DNA of 64,000 nt from Dactylosporangium sp040689395 (lineage in GTDB: Bacteria > Actinomycetota > Actinomycetes > Mycobacteriales > Micromonosporaceae), in contig NZ_JBFAZX010000009.1 in NCBI RefSeq assembly GCF_040689395.1, forward strand, positions 152,793-216,792, written 5' to 3'. Below are positions 7,731 through 16,231 of this stretch, piece by piece. Made by a program: the position numbers and the translations under genes. A model generated the notes under the pieces. It made no database searches. It saw only the letters and a list, made by a program, of their open reading frames with translations, and was not told the DNA's origin. Position 1 is the stretch's first letter; each line of letters begins with the position of its first letter.

Positions 7731-9197
7731 TCAGCGGTACGGGGGCATGGCCTGGTCGGTCAGATAGGTGTGGAGCTGTTCGGTGGTGGGGTCTGACGAC
7801 GCGGCGGGTGTGGTGAAGCCGTCGTGGAGCGGATCGAGCGTGTCGACGTACGTCTGCGCCCACGACAGCCACGCCTCGGTGGTGGCGTCGCCCGTGGTCT
7901 GCGCCGCTACCGTGGTCCGCACGGCGTCGAGGTATGCCCGGGCCTGCTGGGCCAAGCGCCATCGGTGGGCCTGGTCGAGGAGCTGCCGTCCGCGTTCGGC
8001 CTCCAGATAGCGGTCGTGGGCGTCGGCTTGGGCCTGGTCGCGGCGGCGCTGCTCCTCGGCGGCGCGGCGGGCGGCCTCGACGTGGCGGTGGGCGTCTTCG
8101 GCCGCGCGGATCTCCACTTCGGCCAGGACCGCCGGCAGTTTGTCCGCAAGGCGCTGTTGCTGGCCATCGGACCAGCGGCTGGTCCGGCCTTCCCGGCCGC
8201 CGTAGCCGGTGCACTCGATGCGCAGCCGGCCGGTGCCGGTGTTGGTGGTGTAGGCGGGTCCGTGGTAGTTGGTGCGCTCCCAGTGGGCCCGGCTGGGCAT
8301 GCCCTCCTCGAGGATCCGCAGGTCGGTGCTGTGCCCGCCGACGCTGATGGTGATGTGCCCGTCGTTGGCCCCGGTCCAGTGGCGGTAGCCGTATCCGGCG
8401 GCCGGTTCTGGTGAGAGCTCGACGGTGTGCCCGCGGCGTTCTGCCTCGGTGACCAGCGCGTGCAGGAGCCGCAGTGCGCGCGGCAGCTGCTGCCGGGAGA
8501 TTTCATGCCGGTTGGTGGTTTCGCGGAACTGGACCACGACCGGGTGGTATCGCGCGACGTGCTCCGCGACGGGGACGGGACGCAACTCGACCTGGGTACC
8601 GGGGACCGCGGCTTCGAGGCGGATCTCCAGGCCATGGGACGGCAGCACTGTCGTGGTGAGCCGCTGGCCGGGCGGGACCTTGCCGAACCGGTTCGCCGAC
8701 CGGATGAGTTGTTCGTAGTCCACCCCGGTTGGCTGGTTGCCGATGTAGTGCGGCCGTTGGACCCGCAGCACGCCACCTGCGGCGGTCAGGTCCGCGATCA
8801 GTTGCTCGACCGGGCTGCGCCGCTTCGCCCGCGTCGGCTCGGCCGCCGGCCCGGCAGTCTCGGGCGCCGGTGGCGATTTCGCGTCGCCGCTCGGAGCGGC
8901 TGGTGGTGCAGCCGTGGTGCGCTGCGGTGCCGCAGGTCGGGTGCCGCCGCCCGCCTGCCGGGCGTCGGCTGGCTGATTCGGGAACCGGCCATGCGAGAGG
9001 TAGAACGTGCCGGTTGCGGTGAGCTCGGCACGCCAGCCGCTGCGGCGTCGGGCCACCGTTACCAGACGTCGGTTCTCCAGGGCCACCGCGGTTGCCTTGT
9101 AGGTGTGACCCTGCATCACACCGTCCGGGCAGCCGTCCCCGATCCAGGTAAGCACGGCCAATTGCTGCGCGTTGAGCGTAGTGCCGAGATGCGCCAT
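7731..9197 (-). CDS. Conserved hypothetical protein with winged-helix-like N-terminus and coiled-coil tail
   Basis: About 488 residues from the ATG chosen here; a TTG four codons upstream is also possible. The N-terminus (LNAQQLAVLTWIGDGCPDGV, then ENRRLVTVARRRSGWRAELT) looks like a winged-helix module that reads out a growth or typing signal. A Pro/Ala-rich linker (about 80-130) leads to a globular middle with conserved-looking SANRFGKVPPG and WERTNYHGPAYTT. Residues 365-450 are Ala/Glu/Arg-rich and should form a coiled coil. I recall similar uncharacterised actinobacterial proteins but no function. A truncated IS3 lies immediately upstream, so the promoter may have been altered. Confidence 0.6.
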   Translation of the reverse strand: MAHLGTTLNAQQLAVLTWIGDGCPDGVMQGHTYKATAVALENRRLVTVARRRSGWRAELTATGTFYLSHGRFPNQPADARQAGGGTRPAAPQRTTAAPPAAPSGDAKSPPAPETAGPAAEPTRAKRRSPVEQLIADLTAAGGVLRVQRPHYIGNQPTGVDYEQLIRSANRFGKVPPGQRLTTTVLPSHGLEIRLEAAVPGTQVELRPVPVAEHVARYHPVVVQFRETTNRHEISRQQLPRALRLLHALVTEAERRGHTVELSPEPAAGYGYRHWTGANDGHITISVGGHSTDLRILEEGMPSRAHWERTNYHGPAYTTNTGTGRLRIECTGYGGREGRTSRWSDGQQQRLADKLPAVLAEVEIRAAEDAHRHVEAARRAAEEQRRRDQAQADAHDRYLEAERGRQLLDQAHRWRLAQQARAYLDAVRTTVAAQTTGDATTEAWLSWAQTYVDTLDPLHDGFTTPAASSDPTTEQLHTYLTDQAMPPYR

Positions 9198-9261
9198 TTC
9201 CGCAGTCAAATCGACGCCACCCCCTGTCTGGCAGGGTCGGGTGAGACACAGTTCGGGCTTC

Positions 9262-10250
9262 CGTTCTGACCTTGACCAGGGCGAGACTGGACTTTACGAC
9301 CGTGACCTTGACCGTTGCTGACGCCCTGATCGGCCTGGCCGATGATGGGGTAATGGGTTCTTCCACCGGCCCGCGGGCCGACCGGCCTCGCCGGCGTTCG
9401 TTCACCGCCGAGTACAAGCTGGCGATGGTGGCCGAGTACGACCGGCTGCCTGCCGGGGACAAGGGCGCGCTGCTGCGCCGGGAGGGCCTGTACTCCTCAC
9501 ACATCATCGAGTGGCGTCGCGCCCGGGACGCCGGCACCCTCACCGCCGCTGCCGGGCAGCAGGTCCCGGCGCCCAGCAAGCGGGGCCGCAGCGGCGAGCA
9601 GGCCGAGATCGAACGGCTGCGCCGGCAGAACGAACGCCTCGCAGCCGACCTTGCCCGGAACAAGGCCGCCCTGGAGATCCTGGGAAAAACACACGCGTTC
9701 TTGCAGCTGCTCTCCGAGAACGCGGACCACGACCCGAAGCAGAGCAGATGATCGACGCCGCGTTCACCCAGCTGCAGCCGTTGCTGACCACCAGAACCGC
9801 GTGCGAACTGCTCGGCAAGTCCCGGGCCACGCACTATCGGCGCTGCCGCCCCACGCCGATGCGGCCCCGCCCCGTCCGTCCGGCGCCGGCGAACAAGCTC
9901 ACCGACACCGAGCGGGCGCAGATCCTGGCCGTGCTACGCCACGACGACTTCGTCGACAAGGCCCCCGCGCAGGTGTGGGCCACCCTGCTCGACGAAGGCC
10001 GGTACCTGTGCAGCGAGTCGACGATGTACCGGCTGCTGCGCCAGCACGGCGAGGTCCGCGAACGCCGCAGCCAGGCCACCCACCCGGCGAAGGTCAAACC
10101 CGAACTGGTCGCCACCACCCCCGGCCAGGTGTTCTCCTGGGACATCACCAAACTCCAAGGTCCCGGCCGGGGCAAGTACTTCCACCTGTACGTGATGCTG
10201 GACATCTTCAGCCGCTACGTCGTGGGCTGGACCGTCGCCGCCACCGAGTC
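9262..10250 (+). mobile_element. IS3-family element, 3' end deleted
   Basis: The left part of an IS3-type element carries orfA and orfB in the usual -1-like ATGA overlap. Sequence before orfA repeats TGACCTTGACC twice (about 9268 and 9301), as expected of a terminal region. Coding similarity stops near 10250 inside orfB, and no right inverted repeat is found. The element therefore cannot transpose by itself. Boundaries are approximate. Confidence 0.65.
9353..9751 (+). CDS. IS3-family transposase OrfA
   Basis: This 132-residue protein has an HTH at the N-terminus (RRSFTAEYKLAMVAEYDRLP, then LLRREGLYSSHIIEWRRARD) and a leucine-zipper-like C-terminus (IERLRRQNERLAADLARNK) ending with KTHAFLQLLSEN. 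This is the standard OrfA of IS3 subgroups, which binds the element ends and is normally fused to OrfB by frameshifting. The ATG at 9353 follows a GATGGGG that may act as ribosome site. It appears intact, but its OrfB partner is truncated. Confidence 0.85.
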   Translation: MGSSTGPRADRPRRRSFTAEYKLAMVAEYDRLPAGDKGALLRREGLYSSHIIEWRRARDAGTLTAAAGQQVPAPSKRGRSGEQAEIERLRRQNERLAADLARNKAALEILGKTHAFLQLLSENADHDPKQSR

Positions 10251-10296
10251 GCTTTCGGCACCACCTCGCCGGTCTACCGCGCGCCGATGTTCGTGA
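9748..10296 (+). pseudogene. IS3-family transposase OrfB, truncated after the first catalytic Asp region
   Basis: The N-terminus shows LLTTRTACELLGKSRATHYR, then APAQVWATLLDEGRYLCSES with TMYRLLRQHGEVRERR (HTH_21 region), and SWDITKLQGPGRGKYFHLYV with the first DDE aspartate and DIFSRYVVGWTV. After ATESL the sequence changes to an unrelated Ser/Arg-rich tail. The second Asp and the Glu of the DDE triad are therefore missing. The break at about 10250 joins it to DNA next to the EVE-DUF3883 gene. Confidence 0.85.
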
Positions 10297-10393
10297 GAAC
10301 AAGCACCACTTGTTGAACGTGGGCGAGGTAGCGAGGGCCACCTGGGTCTGGCGGCAGATCGCTATGGGGCTGGCCTGCTGGGTTTGTCGTGCG

Positions 10394-11689
10394 TCAGTCC
10401 TGGCGGTGGATGTCGGTAGGTGTGTAGTCGAAGTCGCGTGCCGTGAAGGTGCCGTTGTCTGGGCCCCATGCGAACACCCGGAAGGTCCCGGTAGCCGGAT
10501 CTACTTCGCCGTCCGGCAGGAACGTGACGTCAGACAGGATGCCGAGCATGCAGTCGCCGGGGTGCTCGCGGGCCCACTGCACTTCTCCGCCAGTGACGAT
10601 CACGGCTGTGCCGTTGGTCTCCGTGCCTTTGGCTTCGAGCCAGAGGGTTCGGTCTCCCTTGGTGGCAATGGCGTCGTAGGGGTTGCCGTGACGGACGTCT
10701 TTGACGTCCCAGCCGAGGTCGCGGTAGTAGGCCATCAGGCGGTCCTGAGCTGCATCCTCGACCTTGCGGCGGCGGGCAGGATCCATCTGCCAGCCTTGGC
10801 GTGGCGCGCCGCGCTGGGGGAGCGGCTGTGGGTGGCCGAGGTGTTGTGCCCAAAGCGTTTCGAGTTTCGTCGCGGCGGCCGGCGGTACTACCCATCCGCT
10901 GGCTTGCGGTGCCCACCCGCCGCCCTCCGGAATGTTGTGTACCAGACGCGGGTGTGGCAGTCCGTCGTCTGGCAGCAGGAGGGTGTCCCAGTCGATGAGG
11001 ACGTAGTTGGCGTCCTCGCCGGCACGTTCGTCGTCCCACTGCTCGTCCGGGAAGATCCGGCTGGCGGCGATGCCGCTACCGACGATGCCGCGTGGCTCCA
11101 CACCTTGGCGGAGGAAGAAGACGCGGTCGCCGGGCTCGATGCCGGTCTTCCGGTTACCGGTGGACCATCGGTCCCGCAGCACCCGGCCGGCCTCGACTGC
11201 TTCGACGTTGCTGGGATAGACCTCCTCGGCCCAGTTGTCGGGGTTCCACCGTTTGGGGTTCCACGTGACGACCATCGTCACCCGTTCGCGTGGCTGCAGA
11301 TCGGCTCGCTGGGCTGCTGGCATCGAGTCGAGCGCCACGGTGTCGAAGTAGCCCACCGGATTGCGGTGCCGGGGTACGGGCGTGCCTTTCAGCGCGTCAT
11401 GGACCGGGTCACCCGGACGCAGCACCTGTCCAGTCAGCGCCCACTTCGTCACGCCGTCAACATCGTGACGGGTACGGCCGTCGATCTCCGCGACGACCTG
11501 CACCCGGCCGTCGAACGACAGCGTGGCGAATCGTTCGCGATCGACCCTGTCCCCGAGTTTCCACACACCGCGGTTGATCTCCCACATCTGGTCGTCGGTC
11601 GCGGTCGCATCCCAACCCACCCACGTCCGCCCGAGCGGGTCACCTGACGGCACATCACGCGCCTCGGTCAACACGAAGTTCACGGCCAT
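10394..11689 (-). CDS. EVE-domain protein with C-terminal DUF3883 nuclease-like domain, candidate type IV restriction factor
   Basis: This 431-residue protein has three parts. Residues 1-130 are an unrecognised N-terminal module (GRTWVGWDATATDDQMWEIN). Residues about 137-285 resemble an EVE/PUA-fold domain (MVVTWNPKRW, DRWSTGNRKTGIEPGDRVFF, LRQGVEPRGIVGSG, ANYVLIDWDTLL). Residues about 308-400 match DUF3883, a PD-(D/E)xK-like fold, with NPYDAIATKGDR and WLEAKGTETNG giving D339, E352 and K354. EVE domains bind modified bases and are often joined to nucleases in modification-dependent restriction, so that role is inferred. GGAAGGA at eight bases supports the start at 11689; two further in-frame ATGs lie upstream. 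The gene is single, with no McrB or methylase beside it. Confidence 0.7.
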   Translation of the reverse strand: MAVNFVLTEARDVPSGDPLGRTWVGWDATATDDQMWEINRGVWKLGDRVDRERFATLSFDGRVQVVAEIDGRTRHDVDGVTKWALTGQVLRPGDPVHDALKGTPVPRHRNPVGYFDTVALDSMPAAQRADLQPRERVTMVVTWNPKRWNPDNWAEEVYPSNVEAVEAGRVLRDRWSTGNRKTGIEPGDRVFFLRQGVEPRGIVGSGIAASRIFPDEQWDDERAGEDANYVLIDWDTLLLPDDGLPHPRLVHNIPEGGGWAPQASGWVVPPAAATKLETLWAQHLGHPQPLPQRGAPRQGWQMDPARRRKVEDAAQDRLMAYYRDLGWDVKDVRHGNPYDAIATKGDRTLWLEAKGTETNGTAVIVTGGEVQWAREHPGDCMLGILSDVTFLPDGEVDPATGTFRVFAWGPDNGTFTARDFDYTPTDIHRQD

Positions 11690-11749
11690 CCGAGCATCCT
11701 TCCGTGCCATCCGACCGGACGCCATTATGCCCATGTTGGGCGATACTGC

Positions 11750-12244
11750 TCAGTTCAAGGACCGCGGTACAGATTCGAGGTAGCTGGCGGCGAGGCTGAT
11801 CTGTTCCACCATGCTGTCCACGACCGCGTCGGCTTCAACGTGTACCGGAAGGTCGATCGCGACATCTACGAAGTTTCCATCGCGGACGAAGACGCGGTTT
11901 CGTTGTGCCTGGAGCGGTCGGATGGCGTCGAGGATGACGGGGGTTGCAGGTTTGCCGCGGTAGCCGATCTGTAGCCAGATCGGCGTCGCGCGGTCGGTGG
12001 CCCACGAGTGCGCGGAGAGGCGGAGCAGGCAGGTGACGCCGGCCAGGGCGAGGTAGCGACCCCACCAGCCGTCCGCAGCGCTGGGACGCAGGCTGCTGCC
12101 GTCGCTGGCCGTGTACGACGCGACTCCGGAGTTCACCAACCGCTTGACGGTCCGGTTGATCAGTTCGTTGTACTGCAGGAGCCGCACGGCGACGGATCCG
12201 CTGAGGTCCTGCACGGTCAGTGGGACGAACGCCTGCCTGTCCAT
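11750..12244 (-). CDS. Hypothetical protein, possibly a C-terminal fragment
   Basis: About 164 residues from the ATG at 12244; the frame is open to 12298 but that part lies in the IS5 end. The conserved-looking core is WWGRYLALAGVTCLLRLSAH, then WATDRATPIWLQIGYRG, with VFVRDGNFVDVAIDLPV near the end. I recall this as the C-terminal part of uncharacterised, possibly nuclease-related, actinobacterial proteins but cannot name a family. It lies 60 bases upstream of the EVE-DUF3883 gene in the same direction, so the two could form one unit. The IS5 left end is seven bases before the start, which suggests that its promoter and perhaps its N-terminus were removed by insertion. Confidence 0.45.
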   Translation of the reverse strand: MDRQAFVPLTVQDLSGSVAVRLLQYNELINRTVKRLVNSGVASYTASDGSSLRPSAADGWWGRYLALAGVTCLLRLSAHSWATDRATPIWLQIGYRGKPATPVILDAIRPLQAQRNRVFVRDGNFVDVAIDLPVHVEADAVVDSMVEQISLAASYLESVPRSLN

Positions 12245-12250
12245 GCGCTC

Positions 12251-13342
12251 AGTGGGCGTTCGATAACGTGATCTCACGCTATTCCCGATTTGTCGCATGT
12301 ACTATTCGAGCGTTTCGCCGCTTTAGTGGCTATACATGTGTGGAGGATCAGGCGATACGGCGCCTGCTTCAGGTGCAGATGTGTCTCCGATTCCGTCTGA
12401 CGTAGACATGGACGGGAAACGCCGATTCTGCGTGGCTGCGGCTCGACCACAACTGTCCACAGTAGATATTTGCCGTGACCGCTCGCCGCCCCTACCCCAG
12501 CGACATCTCCGACGCCCGCTGGGCGCTGATCGCACCGACCCTGCTCGCCTGGCAGCAGGCCCGCATCGACCGGCGGCCCACCGGCGAGCCGGCCCGCACC
12601 GACGTCCGGGAGGTGTTCAACGCCATCCTCTACGTCAACCGCACCGGGATCGCCTGGAAGTACCTCCCTCATGACTTTCCGCCACACACCACGGTGTACT
12701 ACTACTATGCCGCCTGGCGCGACGAAGGCATCTTCGCCCAGCTCAACATCGATCTCACCGGCCTGGCCCAGGTGAAGGCCGGCCGCGACGCGCAGCCCAG
12801 CGCCGCGGTCATCGATACACAGAGCGTGAAGACGTCCACGAACCCGCCGATCGCCACGCAGGGAACCGACGCCGCCAAGAAGATCGTCGGCCGTAAACGC
12901 AGCGTAGTCACCGACACCCTCGGACTACTGCTGGCCGTCATCGTCATGGCCGCGTCCACAACCGAAAATTCGGCCGGAATCCAGGCACTAGACCAGGTCA
13001 AGGCCACCCATCCCACCGTTGCCAAGACATGGGTGGACGCCGGCTTCAAAACCAAATTCGTCGAACACGCAGCCACTCTCGGTATCGACGCCGAAGTTGT
13101 CCCGCGCAACACCGAGACCAGAGGTTTCCACGTGGTCAAACGACGCTGGGTCGTGGAGAGGACCCTCGGCTGGCTGATGCTGCACCGCCGACTCGTCCGC
13201 GACTACGAGACCCTCCCAGGCAGCTCCGAAGCCATGATCCACATAGCGATGATCGACAACGTCAGCCGCCGCATTACGGGCGAATCCACCCCTACCTGGC
13301 GAGGCACATACTAGTAGATCAAGAACAAATCGAACGCCCTCT
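12251..13342 (+). mobile_element. IS5-family insertion sequence, apparently complete
   Basis: The ends are imperfect inverted repeats: AGTGGGCGTTCGAT at 12251-12264, and on the minus strand AGAGGGCGTTCGAT at 13342-13329, 13 of 14 matching. The element is about 1.09 kb and encodes one intact transposase. No target duplication is obvious in the flanks. The 210-base left leader before the transposase is longer than usual, so the true left end could be nearer the gene. Confidence 0.6.
12475..13314 (+). CDS. IS5-family transposase, intact
   Basis: This 279-residue DDE transposase starts with the IS5 N-terminal motif RRPYPSDISDARWALIAPTL, followed by VFNAILYVNRTGIAWKYLPH and DFPPHTTVYYYYAAW. The catalytic positions are visible: D in AVIDTQSVKT, D in TWVDAGFKTKF, and E in KRRWVVERTLGWL. 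The GTG at 12475 is the only good start. Length and motifs are normal for the family, so it may be active. It would cut and paste the element carrying it. Confidence 0.9.
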   Translation: MTARRPYPSDISDARWALIAPTLLAWQQARIDRRPTGEPARTDVREVFNAILYVNRTGIAWKYLPHDFPPHTTVYYYYAAWRDEGIFAQLNIDLTGLAQVKAGRDAQPSAAVIDTQSVKTSTNPPIATQGTDAAKKIVGRKRSVVTDTLGLLLAVIVMAASTTENSAGIQALDQVKATHPTVAKTWVDAGFKTKFVEHAATLGIDAEVVPRNTETRGFHVVKRRWVVERTLGWLMLHRRLVRDYETLPGSSEAMIHIAMIDNVSRRITGESTPTWRGTY

Positions 13343-13479
13343 CACACAAGACGGAAGCTGTTGATGACCGCGCCGATGACCGCGATGATGACCAGGACGG
13401 CAAGACTGCCAAGAAGCCACCCCGGGCTCCTGATCGACAGCGCTGCTTCGGTCCAGGCGCCGGTCCAGTAACGCCTCAT
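13342..13479 (-). CDS. Small single-pass membrane protein, 45 residues
   Basis: The ATG at 13479 follows a strong GGGGGGAG at four bases. The product is a charged N-terminus (MRRYWTGAWTEAAL) and one hydrophobic helix (LLGSLAVLVIIAVIGAVI) near the C-terminus. The TGA stop falls exactly on the right edge of the IS5 element, so the natural C-terminus may have been longer before insertion. Function is unknown; such small tail-anchored proteins are common in actinobacteria. Confidence 0.4.
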   Translation of the reverse strand: MRRYWTGAWTEAALSIRSPGWLLGSLAVLVIIAVIGAVINSFRLV

Positions 13480-13645
13480 GGCTCCCCCCGTCGGCTCCCC
13501 GCCTGGCTCCAGGGTGCACCCGACGTACGCGCCCGCGGCAACACCCACGTGGCCCGGCCAGCGCCAACCCGGCACACTTTTAACCCCGGCATTCACCAGA
13601 TCGCCGATGGCAGCGACGCGACCCGGGGTTACCCGGCCAGGTTGC

Positions 13646-13688
13646 ACACCGGCCGGTCGCGCGCCGGGTGCGCGCGACCGGCCGGTGT
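13646..13688 (-). terminator. Perfect 18-bp stem terminator after the GH16 gene
   Basis: The arms ACACCGGCCGGTCGCGCG (13646-13663) and CGCGCGACCGGCCGGTGT (13671-13688) pair perfectly across a 7-base loop. It begins 18 bases beyond the GH16 stop on the minus strand. Confidence 0.85.
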
Positions 13689-13705
13689 CGTGGCGGTGGC
13701 GAGGA

Positions 13706-15460
13706 TCAGGTGCCGTACACCTGGAACTCCCACAGCGAGTAGCCCCACTGGGTTGCCCTCTGGGTGCCGTTCACCCGCACGTACCGGCCGGTGCCGCTGA
13801 CCGGGATGGTCTGCACGCCGCCGGTGCCGCTCGTCGTGGAGTACACGTTCGTCCAGGTCGTGCCGTTGGCGGACGTCTGGATCTGGAACGCGGTGGCGTA
13901 GGCGCTCTCCCAGTTCAGCACAACCTGGCTGATCGTGTGGGAGGCGCCGAGGTCGACCTGGATCCACTGCGGGTCGGAGAAGGCGCTCGACCAGCGGGTG
14001 CCGGTGTTGCCGTCGACGGCCATCGGCGCGGCGAAGCTCGCGTTCTCCGACGACGACGCGGTCGCCGGCTGGCCCTGGGACAGCAGCGTCGCGGTGGGCG
14101 GCGGGCTCGTCGTGCCGCCGTTGCTGAACACCGCGAGCTCATAGATGGAGTACCCCCACTGCGACGCCCGGGCGGTGCCGTTCACGCGCACATAGCGGGC
14201 GGTGGCCGAGAGGTTGACGTCGTAGTAGTCGCTGGTGGCGTTGGTGTTGGTGTACACCGTTGTCCACGTTGAGCCGTTCGTGGACGTCTGTATCGTGAAG
14301 CTCTTGGCGCAGGCCGCCTCCCACGACACCGTGATGTGGTTGATCGCGTACGAGGTGCCTAGGTCGACCTGCACCCACTGCGGGTCGCTGAACGTGCTCG
14401 ACCAGCGGGTCGTCTCGTCGCCGTCGACCACGTTCGACGCCGGGAACTGCGCCTGCTCGACCGACGACGCCGTCGCCGTCTTGCCGCGGGCGACGTTGGT
14501 GCCGAAGTTGCCCGCGGGGGGCTTGTTGTACACGGCGATGTAGTCGATGTCCATGTGCCCGCCGGAGACCGTGGCCGCGGTGGGCCCGCCGCCGTACGCC
14601 GCCGGGAACTGCCCGCCGATCGCCAGGTCGAAGATCGGCGTGAACGTGTGGTGGAACGCGTTGTCCCAGGTGGTCGCGTCGACCTGGGTCGAGTTGACGG
14701 TGAAGAAGTTGTTGCCGTCGAAGTAGAACCGCACCTGCTCGGGCGAGACGGAGCGGTCGATCTGCACGCCGTAGGTGTGGAAGCCGGTCTTGCAGCCGGA
14801 GCAGGCCCGCTCGCCGCTGCCGATGCCGGTGTACTCGTTGCAGGGCCCGGTCGGCAGAACTCCACAGTGGACGGTTGAGAACAGCGAGTCGTGGCCGTTG
14901 ATGTTCTCCATGATGTCGATCTCGCCGGAGCCCGGCCACGGCACGGCGATGCGCAGCGGCGAGCCGACCATCCAGAACGCCGGCCAGTACCCGAGGCCGT
15001 TGGTGGTATTGACGTCCGGCTGCTTGATCGAGGCCTGGATGGCCACGACCCCGCCGGCCTGTGCCCCGAAGCCGTCGGCCTGGGTCTCCACCCGCCCGGA
15101 GGTCCAGCCGGAGTTGGGGTCGGAGCCGGTGTGCAGCGCCTTGAGTACCAGGTGCCCGGCGCCGTCCTGGTACACGTTGGCCGTGCTGGTGGTGGTGGTC
15201 TCGATCTCGCCGGTGCCGAAGTTGGCGCCGGCGCCGGCGTCGTAGCGCCACACGTTCGTGTCGAGCCCGGTGTTGGCGGCTCCGTTGAAGTCGTCGCTCC
15301 AGGTGGTGGTGAATCCGGGGGGCGCGGCGGGCACCGCCGTGGCGGCGGCGGAGGCGGCCTCGATGACCGCCGGCGCGACCTGGACCGCGCCCGCCCCGAC
15401 GAGGGCGAGCGCGATGAGCCCGATCTTGATGCGGGCCCGTTTGACTCGGGTGTTGGACAT
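13706..15460 (-). CDS. Secreted GH16 beta-glucanase-like glycosidase with two F5/8 type C (CBM32-like) modules
   Basis: This 584-residue precursor has a basic N-terminus and a hydrophobic core (IGLIALALVGAGAVQVAP), a Sec signal with probable cleavage near residue 40. Residues 50-310 are the GH16 catalytic domain. The catalytic signature GSGEIDIMENINGH is present with nucleophile E180 and acid/base E185, preceded by YWPAFWMVG. Two discoidin-like domains follow, each with the pattern TRWSS-FSDPQW-QVDLG and ending RYVRVNGT-R-QWGYS, separated by a TTSPPPT linker. GH16 enzymes cleave beta-1,3 or mixed-linkage glucans or galactans; which one cannot be read here. A LacI-type palindrome over its promoter suggests sugar-dependent repression, and a strong terminator follows, so it is a single-gene unit. 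Confidence 0.9.
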   Translation of the reverse strand: MSNTRVKRARIKIGLIALALVGAGAVQVAPAVIEAASAAATAVPAAPPGFTTTWSDDFNGAANTGLDTNVWRYDAGAGANFGTGEIETTTTSTANVYQDGAGHLVLKALHTGSDPNSGWTSGRVETQADGFGAQAGGVVAIQASIKQPDVNTTNGLGYWPAFWMVGSPLRIAVPWPGSGEIDIMENINGHDSLFSTVHCGVLPTGPCNEYTGIGSGERACSGCKTGFHTYGVQIDRSVSPEQVRFYFDGNNFFTVNSTQVDATTWDNAFHHTFTPIFDLAIGGQFPAAYGGGPTAATVSGGHMDIDYIAVYNKPPAGNFGTNVARGKTATASSVEQAQFPASNVVDGDETTRWSSTFSDPQWVQVDLGTSYAINHITVSWEAACAKSFTIQTSTNGSTWTTVYTNTNATSDYYDVNLSATARYVRVNGTARASQWGYSIYELAVFSNGGTTSPPPTATLLSQGQPATASSSENASFAAPMAVDGNTGTRWSSAFSDPQWIQVDLGASHTISQVVLNWESAYATAFQIQTSANGTTWTNVYSTTSGTGGVQTIPVSGTGRYVRVNGTQRATQWGYSLWEFQVYGT

Positions 15461-15540
15461 ACACAGTCCCGTCCGTGAAGGGTGAAAGCGGGAACCGCAG
15501 GCGGTCGGTTCCCGGTGAGCGCGGCAGGGGAGGGCGGACC

Positions 15541-15556
15541 CAGAGAGCGCTCTCTG
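15541..15556. promoter_or_regulatory. 16-bp perfect palindrome, LacI-family (CebR-like) operator
   Basis: CAGAGAGCGCTCTCTG is its own reverse complement and contains the GAGCGCTC core known from CebR-type LacI-family operators of cellulose and glucan genes in Streptomyces. It lies about 80 bases before the GH16 start and just downstream of the predicted -10, where bound repressor would block transcription. No LacI gene is in the window. Confidence 0.75.
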
Positions 15557-15588
15557 GCTACTCTCAGCGAAGCTTTCAAATCTGTCAA
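15557..15588 (-). promoter_or_regulatory. Candidate promoter of the GH16 gene
   Basis: On the minus strand TTGACA (15588-15583) is followed at 17-18 bases by GAGAGT/AGAGTA as a weak -10. The CebR-like operator begins right after it. Confidence 0.45.
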
Positions 15589-15800
15589 TGCCTCTGCACA
15601 TCGGGGCGCAGGTGACCTGGACCCGGCTCCACGCCGTGCGGCCGGCCGTGGTCCGCCGGCCCACCGCCACGTAGCCCGGAATGGTTGCGCACATCACCCC
15701 CCGCAGAGCCTGCTCCCGGCCCGGTGAGCCCTTGGGTCAGCGGATCCCACCGGGGCGTCGCTTGACCTTGCCAGTGGCGGCAGGGTTGAACGATCACGGC

Positions 15801-16040
15801 ATGGCCACCAGCACCGCACCGCAAAGCACCAGGATCGTTGCCGTCGCCGGGCCGGCACAGGGATCGGTCGGGCCACCGCCCGAGCGTTCGCCGCCGAGGG
15901 CGCCCATGTGCTCGCCGTCGGCCGGCGGGCCGAACCTCTCCGGGAGACCGCTGCCGGTCACGAGCGGATCACTCCGCTCGTCGCGGACATCGGCGCCGGG
16001 GGAGAGCCCGAGCATATTGTCCACACCGCGCCGGAGTTGT
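15801..16040 (+). pseudogene. Short-chain dehydrogenase/reductase, N-terminal remnant with frameshift
   Basis: From the ATG at 15801 the frame reads APQSTRIVAVAG, then shifts by one near 15857 into GTGIGRATARAFAAEGAHVL and AVGRRAEPLRETAA. This is the TGxxxGIG nucleotide-binding motif and the following helix of an SDR. Similarity ends after VADIGA near 16010. The catalytic Ser-Tyr-Lys part is absent. Confidence 0.7.
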
Positions 16041-16175
16041 ACGGCCGATATCCGTTTCGGTCACCTGGGCCTGATCGGCTCCATGCGTTGCCGAGCGCGG
16101 ACGCGTCGAAGAGCCGGTCCCCAGAGGTCCGGCGGACGGAGGTTCCGCGCCCCGACCGCCATCGCCATAGGATAT

Positions 16176-16191
16176 TATACCGATCGGAATT
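16176..16191. promoter_or_regulatory. Possible promoter/operator around CCGATCGG
   Basis: TATACCGATCGGAATT has a perfect 8-base core palindrome (CCGATCGG, 16180-16187) in an AT-rich pocket that contrasts with its surroundings. It overlaps TATTAT, a plausible -10, about 50 bases before the reductase start at 16232. This is suggestive only. Confidence 0.3.
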
Positions 16192-16231
16192 TTGGGGAAT
16201 ACGTGTTGGGTCCATCCGGGTTGGGTTGACC

